A stretch of 64,000 bases of DNA. Origin: Marivita sp003149565 (GTDB taxonomy: Bacteria; Pseudomonadota; Alphaproteobacteria; Rhodobacterales; Rhodobacteraceae). Each line of letters starts with the position of its first letter. Within the stretch, counting starts at the first letter, position 1. The stretch is taken from NCBI RefSeq assembly GCF_965216415.1, contig NZ_CBDCFU010000002.1; one strand, given 5' to 3'. The notes under the pieces are model-generated. The model saw only the letters and a list, made by a program, of their open reading frames with translations, ran no database searches and was not told the DNA's origin. Of the stretch, positions 25,035 to 33,828 are shown piece by piece. Both the position numbers and the translations under genes were made by a program.

Positions 25035-25549
25035 ATGAACACCCATTTCCGAGACGCACGCAAAATCGACCCAACCCATGGCGCCATGACGGGCGACAAC
25101 ACTCCAAATGACCAGAACCGGGTCGAGATCGGCCCTACAGAACTGGCCCATGCCAAATGGGCCGCCGCCGGTCTGGACCTTCCCGATCCGCAGAAGATGC
25201 GCCACTGCTTCATGCAAAGAACATCCGTCGCGGTGGCGATGGATCGAAACCCGGCTGCTGGCCGCAGGCGTGCGCACGAACCCCTTGTTTCAGTAATGCG
25301 GACGTCTGATGCATGGCGTCGGCCTCTGCGATGAATGGCCTCTTGTCGCGTATCCCGATCAGTCCGTGCCGGGCGGCGTTCGATTATCCGCTGAAGCCCG
25401 GCATGAACCGCTGTCTCGAGGTGCTTGCTGGCGAAGTGGGCGGAGATGGCGCAATCAAGCTCGAAGATCAGGTGCCGATCACCGAAGACGGCTATGAGAA
25501 CCACTCGAAATACCCGTTCGATGCTGCCTTGATGGGGCAAACCGGCTAG
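25035..25549 (+). pseudogene. dddP: DMSP lyase gene dddP, heavily deleted
   Basis: The M24-type DddP enzyme splits dimethylsulfoniopropionate to dimethyl sulfide. The text here is DddP in pieces. Frame one: MNTHFRDARKIDPTHGA, GDNTPNDQNRVEIGPTELA, AGLDLPDPQKMR (25035-25202). Then, after a large deletion, LHAKNIRRGGD and, in another frame, WIETRLLAAGVRTNPLFQ followed by a stop. Then, after a second deletion, LMHGVGLCDEWPLVAYPDQ and, after a further shift, FDYPLKPGM and IKLEDQVPITEDGYEN to the end (YPFDAALMG). About 515 bp remain of roughly 1.3 kb. The three metal-binding aspartates of the FDTD...DISRTWW region are gone. No function can remain. Confidence 0.85.
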
Positions 25550-26418
25550 GGTGCAAACACAAAGACACGTGCCAACACCCCGTTATGGTCAGACCCCAGA
25601 AGAGGCCGTGGTATCGCGTCACCGCCACCCGGCGCATAAACATGGTTGATGGGAAGCGGCGCACCCAGCTTTTTGAACGTTGGGAACAATTTGCCCGCAC
25701 GGGCGGTGTTCGTACTTCGCGCCAACTGACGCAGCGCATGCGACCAAGGCACCATGTTGAAATCGCCACCGATGACCACCGGCTCGTCCAGTTCAGACAA
25801 GACAGGCAACAGGCGGTCGAGTTGCTCTGACTGACCATGCGGCCACGGCCAGAAGGCATGCAAGCTAAAGGCCCAGAACGGGCCTTGTGGAGATAGAACC
25901 TGGATGCCAACAAGCCCTTGGCCCTCGATGCAGATCTCACCTTCGACCGGCCAGCGCGACAGGATCGCGACACGTGCCCATTCGACCAGCGCGCAGCTGG
26001 CCTGATAGGGGTAATCCGGTCGCAATTCCCGCACCAGAGGCGCGTTGCGCGAGGTCAATTCCTGCAGTGTGACAATATCAGGATTTGCCGCGCGGATTTC
26101 TGCAGCCAGCGCCGTCACCTGATCATTCTGAAACAACAAATTTTTCTGATAGATCGTAACCGGCCCATCGGGGTGCGATACATATTTCTGCGCCACAATC
26201 TGCGCCATAGCCGCAAGACACAGGACGGCGACGCTCCACCGCGCCCACGCAGGCCAAGGCGACCAGATCACCCACAGCGCAAAGACCACGGCCAGTGGAA
26301 TTCGAAAGACAGCAAGACTGTCACCGGATGGATGCAGCGCACCTGCAAAACTGCCGAAAAACGCAGCCCCCAACGCAAGGGATACGATGCTCACCAAGAC
26401 GTCTCTGGCTCTCACCAT
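25546..26418 (-). CDS. Endonuclease/exonuclease/phosphatase-family membrane protein
   Basis: A 290-residue protein with three N-terminal hydrophobic segments (about 4-70) and then an EEP domain: IYQKNLLFQN, TLQELTSR with the metal Glu, VIGGDFNMVPWS with catalytic Asp and Asn, and LGSDHNGVLA with the terminal Asp-His pair. The catalytic part should face the periplasm and cleave a phosphodiester; the substrate is unknown. ATG 26418 is the first in-frame ATG; a GTG at 26466 is an alternative. Its stop codon overlaps that of the broken dddP on the other strand. Confidence 0.85.
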   Translation of the reverse strand: MVRARDVLVSIVSLALGAAFFGSFAGALHPSGDSLAVFRIPLAVVFALWVIWSPWPAWARWSVAVLCLAAMAQIVAQKYVSHPDGPVTIYQKNLLFQNDQVTALAAEIRAANPDIVTLQELTSRNAPLVRELRPDYPYQASCALVEWARVAILSRWPVEGEICIEGQGLVGIQVLSPQGPFWAFSLHAFWPWPHGQSEQLDRLLPVLSELDEPVVIGGDFNMVPWSHALRQLARSTNTARAGKLFPTFKKLGAPLPINHVYAPGGGDAIPRPLLGSDHNGVLARVFVFAP

Positions 26419-26526
26419 CCCGTGACGCTCCCGACACAAGTCTTGCGCTTGCAGCCATCGCCGCACACTCTTTGATCAACAGAAACGCCAAAGGGCTGCG
26501 CTGCCCCGGCCCCAAGGATCGAATAC

Positions 26527-27735
26527 ATGACCACCGAACGCATCACCTTTCCCGGCCATTCCGGCGCGCCCTTATCGGCGCGGCTGGACCTGCCTGACGG
26601 TCCCCATCTGGCCACTGCCCTTTTTGCGCATTGCTTCACCTGTTCCAAGGACATTCCGGCCGCCCGGCGGATCGCCGCGCGTCTTGCCTCGATGGGAATC
26701 GCGGTGTTGCGCTTTGACTTTACCGGGCTGGGCCATTCGAAGGGAGAGTTCGCCAACACCACTTTCTCTTCGAATGTCGATGACCTGCACGCAGCCGCGG
26801 CCTATCTGGACGGGCGCGGCATGGGACCGAACCTGCTGATCGGGCATTCGCTTGGCGGCGCAGCCGTGCTCCGCGCTGCGGCTGACATGCAAGGCGTCAA
26901 GGCCGTGGTCACGATTGGCGCGCCCTACGATCCTGAACACGTCACCCACAATTTCGCCGATGCTCTGGCCGATATCGAAACCGAGGGTCAGGCACAGGTG
27001 GATCTGGGGGGACGTCCATTTACCATTCGCCGAGAGTTTGTCGCTGACGTCAAAGCGCAGGTTATCGGCCCCGTGATCCAAAAGCTCAAGGCCGCGCTGC
27101 TGGTCATGCACGCCCCGCGCGACGAGGTGGTTGGGATCGAGAACGCGACCAATATCTTTACAGCCGCGCGGCACCCCAAAAGCTTTGTCACTCTGGATGA
27201 TGCCGATCACCTGATCACCGAGGACCGCGACGCCGAGTATGCCGCGGATGTCATCGCCGCCTGGGCCGGCCGGTATCTTGATCTCGCGCGCCCCGGTCCG
27301 CCGATTGGCGCGCCCGAAGGGATCGTACGCGTGTCCGAAGCTGACCCGCAGGGGTTCTTGCAGGATGTTCAGGCGGGACCGCATCACTTGCTGGCAGATG
27401 AGCCGCTCGCCTATGGCGGCACAAATCGCGGCCCATCGCCCTACGGGATGCTGGCGGCAGGTTTGGGCGCGTGTACCTCCATGACCCTGCGCATGTATGC
27501 GCGCCGCAAGGGCTGGCCGCTGGAGCATGTGTCCGTCGATGTCAGCCACGACAAAGTCCATGCCCAGGACGCCAGCACGCCCACGGCCACGAATATCGAC
27601 GTCTTCCGCCGAAAGATCAGCGTGACCGGACTGCTGAGTGACGACCAGCGTCAGAAACTTCTGGAGATTGCCGACAAATGCCCGGTTCACAAAACTCTCG
27701 AAGCTTCCAGCCGGGTCGAAACCGAACTGGTGTGA
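26527..27735 (+). CDS. Alpha/beta hydrolase fused to OsmC domain
   Basis: A 402-residue fusion. Residues 1-255 form an alpha/beta hydrolase with the nucleophile elbow GHSLGG (Ser108), LDDADHL with the catalytic His, and an FDFTGLGHSKG oxyanion region. Residues about 265-402 form an OsmC/Ohr-type peroxide reductase with its two cysteines in GACTSMT and CPVH. The two activities in one chain suggest hydrolysis of an ester or thioester coupled to reduction of an organic peroxide; the substrate is inference. It starts at ATG 26527, divergent from the EEP gene, and ends in tandem palindromes. Confidence 0.9.
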   Translation: MTTERITFPGHSGAPLSARLDLPDGPHLATALFAHCFTCSKDIPAARRIAARLASMGIAVLRFDFTGLGHSKGEFANTTFSSNVDDLHAAAAYLDGRGMGPNLLIGHSLGGAAVLRAAADMQGVKAVVTIGAPYDPEHVTHNFADALADIETEGQAQVDLGGRPFTIRREFVADVKAQVIGPVIQKLKAALLVMHAPRDEVVGIENATNIFTAARHPKSFVTLDDADHLITEDRDAEYAADVIAAWAGRYLDLARPGPPIGAPEGIVRVSEADPQGFLQDVQAGPHHLLADEPLAYGGTNRGPSPYGMLAAGLGACTSMTLRMYARRKGWPLEHVSVDVSHDKVHAQDASTPTATNIDVFRRKISVTGLLSDDQRQKLLEIADKCPVHKTLEASSRVETELV

Positions 27736-27742
27736 CAGGCGG

Positions 27743-27786
27743 GGAGACGCGTCGACGCGTCTCCTGCGATCCGTAGACGGATCGCA
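27743..27786. repeat. Two tandem palindromes after the hydrolase-OsmC gene
   Basis: Perfect dyad 27743-27764 (half GGAGACGCGTC) followed without gap by 27765-27786 (arms TGCGATCCGT and ACGGATCGCA around AG). Same layout as other double palindromes in the window; probably a terminator. Confidence 0.78.
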
Positions 27787-27805
27787 CTGCGCTCTGCTCA
27801 TAATC

Positions 27806-27835
27806 GTCTTGAGAATTATGAATTTGTCTCAAGAC
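27806..27835. promoter_or_regulatory. Dyad in the leader of the BHMT-type gene
   Basis: GTCTTGAGA and TCTCAAGAC, perfect 9-base arms separated by 12 A/T-rich bases, 48 bases before the start codon. It could be an operator or an RNA hairpin. I do not recognise a known riboswitch or regulator motif. Confidence 0.4.
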
Positions 27836-27882
27836 AGGAAATATGACAGGCAGGATTAAACCTTCCGACGCACAGGCCTGTC

Positions 27883-28899
27883 ATGACAAACCCGCTTCCT
27901 GATCTTCTGTACACCCGCGACTGGCTTCTGGCCGATGGGGCAACCGGCACCAATCTGTTCAACATGGGGCTTGAAAGCGGTGATCCGCCCGAGTTCTGGA
28001 ACGAAACCAAGCCGGACAACATTCGTGCGCTCTATCGTGGCGCGGTCGACGCCGGCAGCGATCTGTTTCTGACCAATACATTTGGCGCCAATGCATCGCG
28101 TCTCAAGCTGCACAATGCGGGTCATCGCGCGCGAGAACTGTCGCGGATCGGCGCCGAGATAGCCCGCGAGATCGCCGACAGTGCAGGTCGCACCGTCATT
28201 GTCGCCGGATCCGTTGGCCCGACGGGCGAAATCATGGAGCCGGTCGGCACCCTGTCTCACGCCGACGCGGTCGAGATGTTCCACGAACAGGCTGAGGGCC
28301 TCAAGGAAGGTGGCGTTGACGTCTTGTGGGTCGAGACGATCAGCGCGCCGGAAGAGTATCGCGCGGCGGCTGAGGCCTTTGCACTGGCCGAAATGCCATG
28401 GTGCGGCACGATGAGCTTTGACACCGCCGGGCGGACGATGATGGGCATGACCTCGGACGGCATGGCCGAGATGATCGAGACACTGCCCAACCCGCCGCTT
28501 GCTTTCGGTGCAAATTGCGGTACCGGTGCATCGGACCTGTTGCGCACTGTGCTTGGCTTTGCAGCCGCGGGAACAGAGCGCGCGATCATCGCGAAAGGCA
28601 ATGCCGGGATCCCGAAATATGTCGATGGGCACATCCATTATGACGGCACACCCGAGTTGATGGCGCGCTATGCCGTGATGGCCCGCAACGCGGGTGCCAA
28701 GATCATCGGCGGCTGCTGCGGCACGATGCCAGACCATCTGCGGGCGATGCGCGCAGCTTTGGAATCGACACCCAAAGCCGATGCGCCGACCCTTGAAGAG
28801 ATCGTCACCGAAATCGGGCCCTTCAGTTCCGAAAGTGATGGCACAGGCGACCAGAGCGACGCGCCCAAGCGCGAACGCCGAGGCCGCCGCCGGGCCTGA
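27883..28899 (+). CDS. Homocysteine S-methyltransferase, BHMT type
   Basis: A 338-residue homocysteine-binding barrel that makes methionine from homocysteine. The zinc ligands are visible: Cys212 (GANCGTG) and Cys278/Cys279 (GGCCG); DGATGTNL opens the barrel and ETISAPEEY lines the pocket. The tail (from about 310) is charged and basic. In roseobacters such stand-alone domains replace one third of MetH, with separate corrinoid and pterin proteins. The corrinoid protein gene lies 1.4 kb downstream on the same strand, which supports this role over direct betaine use. It could still use betaine; the sequence does not decide. Confidence 0.87.
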   Translation: MTNPLPDLLYTRDWLLADGATGTNLFNMGLESGDPPEFWNETKPDNIRALYRGAVDAGSDLFLTNTFGANASRLKLHNAGHRARELSRIGAEIAREIADSAGRTVIVAGSVGPTGEIMEPVGTLSHADAVEMFHEQAEGLKEGGVDVLWVETISAPEEYRAAAEAFALAEMPWCGTMSFDTAGRTMMGMTSDGMAEMIETLPNPPLAFGANCGTGASDLLRTVLGFAAAGTERAIIAKGNAGIPKYVDGHIHYDGTPELMARYAVMARNAGAKIIGGCCGTMPDHLRAMRAALESTPKADAPTLEEIVTEIGPFSSESDGTGDQSDAPKRERRGRRRA

Positions 28900-28983
28900 C
28901 CGCGTCAGACAGTTTCCGCATTGACCACCGTTTGGACAGAAATGGGGGAAGCCGTGACATATGCGGCCTCGCTTTGCCTCGGG

Positions 28984-30069
28984 TCAGAACAGGCTCAGCT
29001 GATCTCCGGCACGCGGCGGCGGAGAAAACGCGGTGCTGTCCAGTGGCGGCAGATCACCGTCAAGCCCAAGCCGTCTGCGCGCTTTGGTGAACCGCTGCGC
29101 GATCAGGCTGGCATAGGCTCCCTCGCCACGCACGCGCTTGAAGAATTGAGCGTCGTAGACCTTGCCGCCATGCATCTCGCGCAGTTTGGAGAGAATGCGC
29201 GATTTGCGTCCGGGATAATGTTCATCGAGCCATTCCTCCCAAAGCGGAGCCACTTCCAGCGGCAACCGCAGCATCGCCCATGTGGCCGCTGTCGCGCCCG
29301 CGTCTCGGGCTGCGGTCAGAATCGGTTCAATCTCGGGATCGGTCAAACCGGGCACAATCGGCGAGATCATCGCACGCACCGGAATCCCGGCCTGCGTAAG
29401 ACGACGGATTGTCTCCAACCGGCGCGACGGGCTGGGCACGCGCGGCTCCATACGACGACTCAAATCCGGGTTCAGCGTCGTGATCGTCACACCGACACGC
29501 ACCAGTCTCTGGCTCGCCATCTCGGACAGAATATCGATGTCCCGTTCGATCAATGTGCCCTTGGTGGCGATCATCACCGGATGCCCGAAATCACGCAGCA
29601 CGCCGAGGCAGGCACGCATGATTTCGCGATCCCGTTCGATCGGTTGGTAGGGGTCCGTATTGGTGCCAATGGCAATCGGCGCGACGCGGTAGCGCGATGC
29701 GCGGAGTTCTCGTTCAAGGACCTGCGCCGCCTCCGGGCGCGCCACCAGCCGTGTCTCGAAGTCGAGACCCGGCGACAAGCCGAGCCAGGCATGGGATGGT
29801 CGGGCAAAACAGTAGATGCAGCCGTGCTCACAGCCCCGATAGGGGTTGATCGTCCGGTCAAAGGAAAGATCCGGAGAGTTTACGTAGTTGATCAATTTGC
29901 GCGGGCGCTCTTCAGACACGTGCGTACGAAGGGGTGCCGCGGCTTCCGACAGGTCCCACCCGTCATCCTCGTCGATCCGTCGCAACCGTTCATACCGGCC
30001 GGTGTCGCGGCTTTGCGCGCCGCGCCCGCGGCGCTGATCGTGCGGGACAGGTCTGTCAGGATGGGCCAT
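28984..30069 (-). CDS. PA0069-type radical SAM protein
   Basis: A 361-residue radical SAM enzyme with the 4Fe-4S motif CEHGCIYC (Cys80, Cys84, Cys87) preceded by INPYRG, and the usual barrel strands (IAIGTNTDPYQPIE, VMIATKGTL, VGVTITTL). It matches the PA0069/SplB-like group, whose function is unsettled (some place it near nucleic-acid lyase activity). The product ends in PPPRAGDQLSLF. It is antisense-placed between the two methyl-transfer genes and probably unrelated to them. Confidence 0.88.
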   Translation of the reverse strand: MAHPDRPVPHDQRRGRGAQSRDTGRYERLRRIDEDDGWDLSEAAAPLRTHVSEERPRKLINYVNSPDLSFDRTINPYRGCEHGCIYCFARPSHAWLGLSPGLDFETRLVARPEAAQVLERELRASRYRVAPIAIGTNTDPYQPIERDREIMRACLGVLRDFGHPVMIATKGTLIERDIDILSEMASQRLVRVGVTITTLNPDLSRRMEPRVPSPSRRLETIRRLTQAGIPVRAMISPIVPGLTDPEIEPILTAARDAGATAATWAMLRLPLEVAPLWEEWLDEHYPGRKSRILSKLREMHGGKVYDAQFFKRVRGEGAYASLIAQRFTKARRRLGLDGDLPPLDSTAFSPPPRAGDQLSLF

Positions 30070-30252
30070 TCCGCGAATGTAGAACGAAAGAAGAACATAG
30101 GCAACCCATCCCCGCTTTCACAAATCCCCGGCATCGAGCGCGTCGGTTGCGTTCCCGCGCATGTCGGATTTCACCAAGTGGCTACGTCGGAAAACGACGA
30201 TTAGTCCATAAAACAATCACGAGCGGCCCCGCTCGCGTCTGGAGTGACATAC

Positions 30253-30957
30253 ATGGCTGACGAAGAAGACGATATCATCCTCGCGGATCTCAACGACGAG
30301 GAACTGGTCGAGCAGATGTTCGACGATCTCTATGACGGTCTCAAGGAAGAGATCGAGGAGGCCGTGAACATCCTGCTGGAACGCGGTTGGGAACCTTACG
30401 ACATCCTGACCAAAGCGCTTGTCGGCGGCATGACCGTCGTCGGCAATGACTTCCGCGACGGCATTCTGTTTGTGCCAGAGGTGCTTCTGGCTGCAAACGC
30501 GATGAAGGGCGGTATGGCGATCCTCAAGCCGCTTCTGGCCGAAACCGGCGCGCCGCGTGTTGGCAAGATGGTCATCGGCACCGTCAAGGGCGACATCCAC
30601 GACATCGGCAAGAACCTTGTATCCATGATGATGGAAGGTGCCGGTTTTGAAGTTGTCGATCTGGGAATCAACAATCCGGTCGAGAACTATCTCGAAGCGA
30701 TCGAAACCGAAGAGCCCGACATCCTTGGTATGTCCGCGCTGCTGACCACAACCATGCCCTACATGAAGGTAGTCATCGATTCGATGGTCGAGAAAGGCAT
30801 CCGCGATGACTACATCGTTCTCGTCGGTGGCGCGCCCTTGAACGAAGAGTTTGGCAAAGCAATCGGCGCAGACGCGTATTGCCGGGACGCTGCGGTGGCT
30901 GTTGAAACCGCAAAAACGCTCGTGGGTCGCAAGCACAATCAACTTGCCGCAGGGTAA
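30253..30957 (+). CDS. Corrinoid-binding methyl-carrier protein
   Basis: A 234-residue protein with the cobalamin-binding pair of domains found in MetH and in MtbC/MtmC-type carriers. Residues 15-95 form the four-helix cap; the Rossmann part has the GDIHDIGKN motif (Asp114, His116, Gly119; His binds cobalt from below), followed by VVDLG and GMSALLTTTM, and VLVGGAPLN. It holds the methyl group between a methyl donor and the homocysteine enzyme. ATG 30253 is preceded by GGAG eight bases before. With the BHMT-type protein it forms two of the three parts of a split methionine synthase. Confidence 0.92.
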   Translation: MADEEDDIILADLNDEELVEQMFDDLYDGLKEEIEEAVNILLERGWEPYDILTKALVGGMTVVGNDFRDGILFVPEVLLAANAMKGGMAILKPLLAETGAPRVGKMVIGTVKGDIHDIGKNLVSMMMEGAGFEVVDLGINNPVENYLEAIETEEPDILGMSALLTTTMPYMKVVIDSMVEKGIRDDYIVLVGGAPLNEEFGKAIGADAYCRDAAVAVETAKTLVGRKHNQLAAG

Positions 30958-30982
30958 TTCAGTGCGGAAACCCGCTTTTTTC

Positions 30983-31008
30983 GGCCTCGCCTTGCGGCGG
31001 GGCCTTTT
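30983..31008 (+). terminator. Terminator after the corrinoid protein gene
   Basis: Hairpin GGCCTCGCC-TTGC-GGCGGGGCC followed by TTTT. Confidence 0.85.
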
Positions 31009-31053
31009 AATATCCATCGAACTGCCCCATATTTTGTGGGCAAGGAGATCGAT

Positions 31054-31227
31054 ATGCCAGTGACAACATTCGCTTCGATGATCTTGGCCGTGATCGCGGC
31101 ATCCGGGCTGACGGTCTGGGCGATGGCCCAGTTCGGGATCATCAAGGTCCTGCCTGCCCTGATCGCCGTAGCTCTGCTGGCGCGATGGGGCCTGACCCAT
31201 GTGCACGGCGATGATGAGCCTGCCTGA
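31054..31227 (+). CDS. Small membrane protein, unknown
   Basis: A 57-residue protein, MPVTTFASMIL... with two hydrophobic stretches (about 4-22 and 25-45) and a polar GDDEPA end. ATG 31054 follows a strong AAGGAG site. Its end overlaps the start of the DUF1638 gene by 14 bases, suggesting translational coupling. No family recognised. Confidence 0.7.
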   Translation: MPVTTFASMILAVIAASGLTVWAMAQFGIIKVLPALIAVALLARWGLTHVHGDDEPA

Positions 31228-31852
31228 CGACACCACCCTGACAGATGCAGGATTAGCAGCGCGCGGCAAAGGCCGGGTGCTGATCATTGCCTGCGGTGCG
31301 CTGGCGCGCGAGATTCTCGCCATTCGGGATGCCAATGGCTGGACCCATCTCGACCTCACCTGTTTGCCTGCGATCCTGCACAACACGCCGGACAGGATCG
31401 TACCCGAGATCCGGACCGCCGTTGAGGCGCACCGCGACACTTACGAGAGCATCTTTGTGGCCTATGCCGATTGCGGTACCGGCGGCTTGTTGGAGGCAGC
31501 CTGTCGCGACCTGGGTGTCGAGATGATCGCCGGACCGCATTGTTACAGCTTCTTCGAAGGCAACGCAGCCTTTGCCGCCCGCGATGAACTGACGTCGTTT
31601 TACCTGACGGACTTTCTTGTTCGACAATTCGATGCCTTTGTCTGGAAGCCTCTGGGGCTGGATCGGCATCCGCAGCTGCGCGACATGTATTTCGGGCACT
31701 ACACGACGCTGGTGTATCAGGCCCAGACCGATGACGCCGCATTGACGGCGACGGCGCAGCGCTGTGCAGACCGCCTGGGCCTCGCGTTCGAGCGGCGATA
31801 TACCGGATATGGTGATCTGGCCACTCAAATGCAGGAGTGGGCGACCGTCTGA
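31214..31852 (+). CDS. DUF1638 protein
   Basis: A 212-residue protein. It has the DUF1638 pattern: RVLIIACGALAREI near the start, HNTPDRIVPEIR, VAYADCGTGG and GPHCYSFFEGN, with conserved cysteines in each. DUF1638 genes often accompany corrinoid methyltransferase genes, as here, so a role in corrinoid protein maturation or methyl transfer is likely but unproved. The start is one of two adjacent ATG codons (31211, 31214) inside the preceding gene. Confidence 0.85.
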   Translation: MSLPDDTTLTDAGLAARGKGRVLIIACGALAREILAIRDANGWTHLDLTCLPAILHNTPDRIVPEIRTAVEAHRDTYESIFVAYADCGTGGLLEAACRDLGVEMIAGPHCYSFFEGNAAFAARDELTSFYLTDFLVRQFDAFVWKPLGLDRHPQLRDMYFGHYTTLVYQAQTDDAALTATAQRCADRLGLAFERRYTGYGDLATQMQEWATV

Positions 31853-31864
31853 GGGGCCGGCATG

Positions 31865-31907
31865 CGTTTCCGTCGACGGAAACGGCGGACGCATCGATGC
31901 GTCCGCC
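31865..31907. repeat. Two tandem palindromes after the DUF1638 gene
   Basis: Perfect dyads 31865-31884 (half CGTTTCCGTC) and 31884-31907 (half GGCGGACGCATC). They lie between convergent genes and can end both transcripts. Confidence 0.78.
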
Positions 31908-31913
31908 AGATCC

Positions 31914-33677
31914 TTAATCGGACTGTTCGATCAGCAAGCTTGACACCGGGACCATTGCGACGCTCGCCGCCCGATCCTGAAGGCTCCAAAGTACCAGTGC
32001 TGACAAGGTATCCGGGGTCAGCCGACCCAGCATGATAACCGAGCCATCCTGACGTGCGCGGAATGCCGCGCCGTCAAGGAAGCGGCGTTTGGTGCGGGCA
32101 TCCTGCCCGTCTCCGTCAAAATCCCGCAAAATGCTGAGCGCAGGCACCGTTTCGCGCTGCGCAAGCGCCTGTGCGGTGTTCAGACCGTTCGGCAGAAAGA
32201 CCAGACCATGCCCACTGTCGGCGGCGAACCGCGCCGCTTGTTCCGTGATCGTGCGATCCGCCTGCAGCCCGCCATCCGGCGCTTCGATCAAAGCCACTGC
32301 CTCAGGCACTGCAGCAACCGCGCCCCCCAAGGCTTGCTCGACATCGCTCGGCTGTGCAGCGGCGGGCAGGTTGACCAGCGTAGCAACCTCATAGCCCAAG
32401 GCCCGATAGCGCGACATTCGGTCGGCGGCATCGGATTGCGCTGGATCGAGTGCAAAGGTCACCGGAAAGGGAAAACCATCCAGCGTGTCCGGCCCCAATG
32501 GGCCCGACCCATCATCGATCAAAATGATCGACATTTTCGGCAGCGTCGGGTCGCTGTCCACGGATGCAGCAAAGCGTTTTAATGGCGGCAGGTTGGCGTC
32601 CAAATTCGAGCGAGGTGCGGCGGAGGCCTCTTCCTCTGTTGCGCTGCCGATCGACGGCAGGCGGGCCGAATTCCCGGGATTGCGCTCGGTGAGCGATGCA
32701 GCCGGGGTACCGATGGCAGGCCGCCGCAGCGCCGCGCTGTCAGTCTGCTCTGCGTCCTGTTCCGACGGGATCAGGCGACGCACCGGGGGCCGTGTTGCTG
32801 CGGTGGCCGGACCCTCAGGCTCCGCCGCGACAGTTGTGTCTTCGACGGCTTCGTCTGGCGCGTCGGGTGCTGCCTGCTCGGTCTCTGGCGCAAGCGGTGT
32901 TTCGATATTCGGCACCGCAGGGACTGGCGGTTGGGCAGGCTCGGTCGAGAGGGTTGGGCTGGCCTCACCTTCTGGTGCCGCAAGCGCCGGTGCTGTGGCA
33001 GTGTCCGGCGTTGCGTCGTCGGTTGGCGCGGACGGCGCAGCTGGTGCAATGCCTTCGTCCGGCGCATCGAGTGCAGCAATCGTATCACCTGTTTCAGGCG
33101 TCGGCATGGGAGCAGCGCTTGTGTCGGCATTGGCCGGCGCGCTGTCAGTCGGTGCAGTTGGCTGCTCCAGTTCCGGGGCATCGGCCTCGGGGGCCACGGG
33201 CGAGACGTCCGTTGGGCGACGAGCGGGCGTCTCGGGCGAGGTCGCGGTAACAGACGCGGACGCGGCTGCGGCCTCAGAAGGCTCAGCCTCCTCTGGGGCC
33301 TCTGTCGGCGCGGAAACCGCCACATCATCAACCGCGTCAGCCTCTGTGCCGTGTGTATCTCCTGCTGCGGTTGTGTCTTCAGAGGGCTGATCCTCGGCGG
33401 TGTCGGCTTCGGTGTCCGGCTCTGCTTCGGACGAAGCCAGTGCCTCTGGCTCCGGCGCAACCTCCTCCGCAGCATCGGTCTGATCAGAGGGCATGACGGT
33501 CTCAGTCGCGGTGTCGGTTGGCACCTCTGTCTGAGCTGGCATCGCCGTTTCAGATGGTTGCTCAGGAAGCGCAGGCCGCAACGCGCCTGGTCCCGGCATC
33601 ATGACCGAAGCCACACCCAAGCCCGCCACCGAGAGGATCGTGCCCCAGATGGCTCCTGACAAAAACCCTCGTGCCAT
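31914..33677 (-). CDS. Divergent polysaccharide deacetylase family protein
   Basis: A 587-residue protein. An N-terminal anchor (MARGFLSGAIWGTILSVAGLG) is followed by about 330 residues of low-complexity Ala/Pro/Glu/Thr text, then a C-terminal domain of the divergent polysaccharide deacetylase (DUF610) family beginning LPKMSIILIDDGSGPLGPDTL, with FPVTFALDP and GYEVATLVNLP. In the better-known form, the motif is IDD-G; here the catalytic set looks reduced. The protein is probably held in the membrane with the domain in the periplasm, acting near the cell wall. ATG 33677 is chosen over the TTG two codons earlier. Confidence 0.83.
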   Translation of the reverse strand: MARGFLSGAIWGTILSVAGLGVASVMMPGPGALRPALPEQPSETAMPAQTEVPTDTATETVMPSDQTDAAEEVAPEPEALASSEAEPDTEADTAEDQPSEDTTAAGDTHGTEADAVDDVAVSAPTEAPEEAEPSEAAAASASVTATSPETPARRPTDVSPVAPEADAPELEQPTAPTDSAPANADTSAAPMPTPETGDTIAALDAPDEGIAPAAPSAPTDDATPDTATAPALAAPEGEASPTLSTEPAQPPVPAVPNIETPLAPETEQAAPDAPDEAVEDTTVAAEPEGPATAATRPPVRRLIPSEQDAEQTDSAALRRPAIGTPAASLTERNPGNSARLPSIGSATEEEASAAPRSNLDANLPPLKRFAASVDSDPTLPKMSIILIDDGSGPLGPDTLDGFPFPVTFALDPAQSDAADRMSRYRALGYEVATLVNLPAAAQPSDVEQALGGAVAAVPEAVALIEAPDGGLQADRTITEQAARFAADSGHGLVFLPNGLNTAQALAQRETVPALSILRDFDGDGQDARTKRRFLDGAAFRARQDGSVIMLGRLTPDTLSALVLWSLQDRAASVAMVPVSSLLIEQSD

Positions 33678-33828
33678 GCTCAACGCCCCCGTCTTGCCGT
33701 CTCATACGCCCCCGGCATCTTGTCCGTGCCGGTTGACCCACCCGCGCCCTTGACGCGCCTTGGTCTGCCTGCGCATGTATACCGCGATTGGCCCCCACCC
33801 CGCCAGCCCTGACGACGAAGAAAGACCC

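Noticed and set aside
27787..27882. Cobalamin or SAM riboswitch before the BHMT-type gene
   Set aside because: The 96-bp leader lacks the B12-box and the known SAM/SAH core motifs; only a simple dyad is visible.
32485..33390. A 301-codon Ser/Ala/Gly-rich open frame opposite the deacetylase linker
   Set aside because: It mirrors the Ala/Pro/Glu low-complexity linker of the real gene; no start signal.
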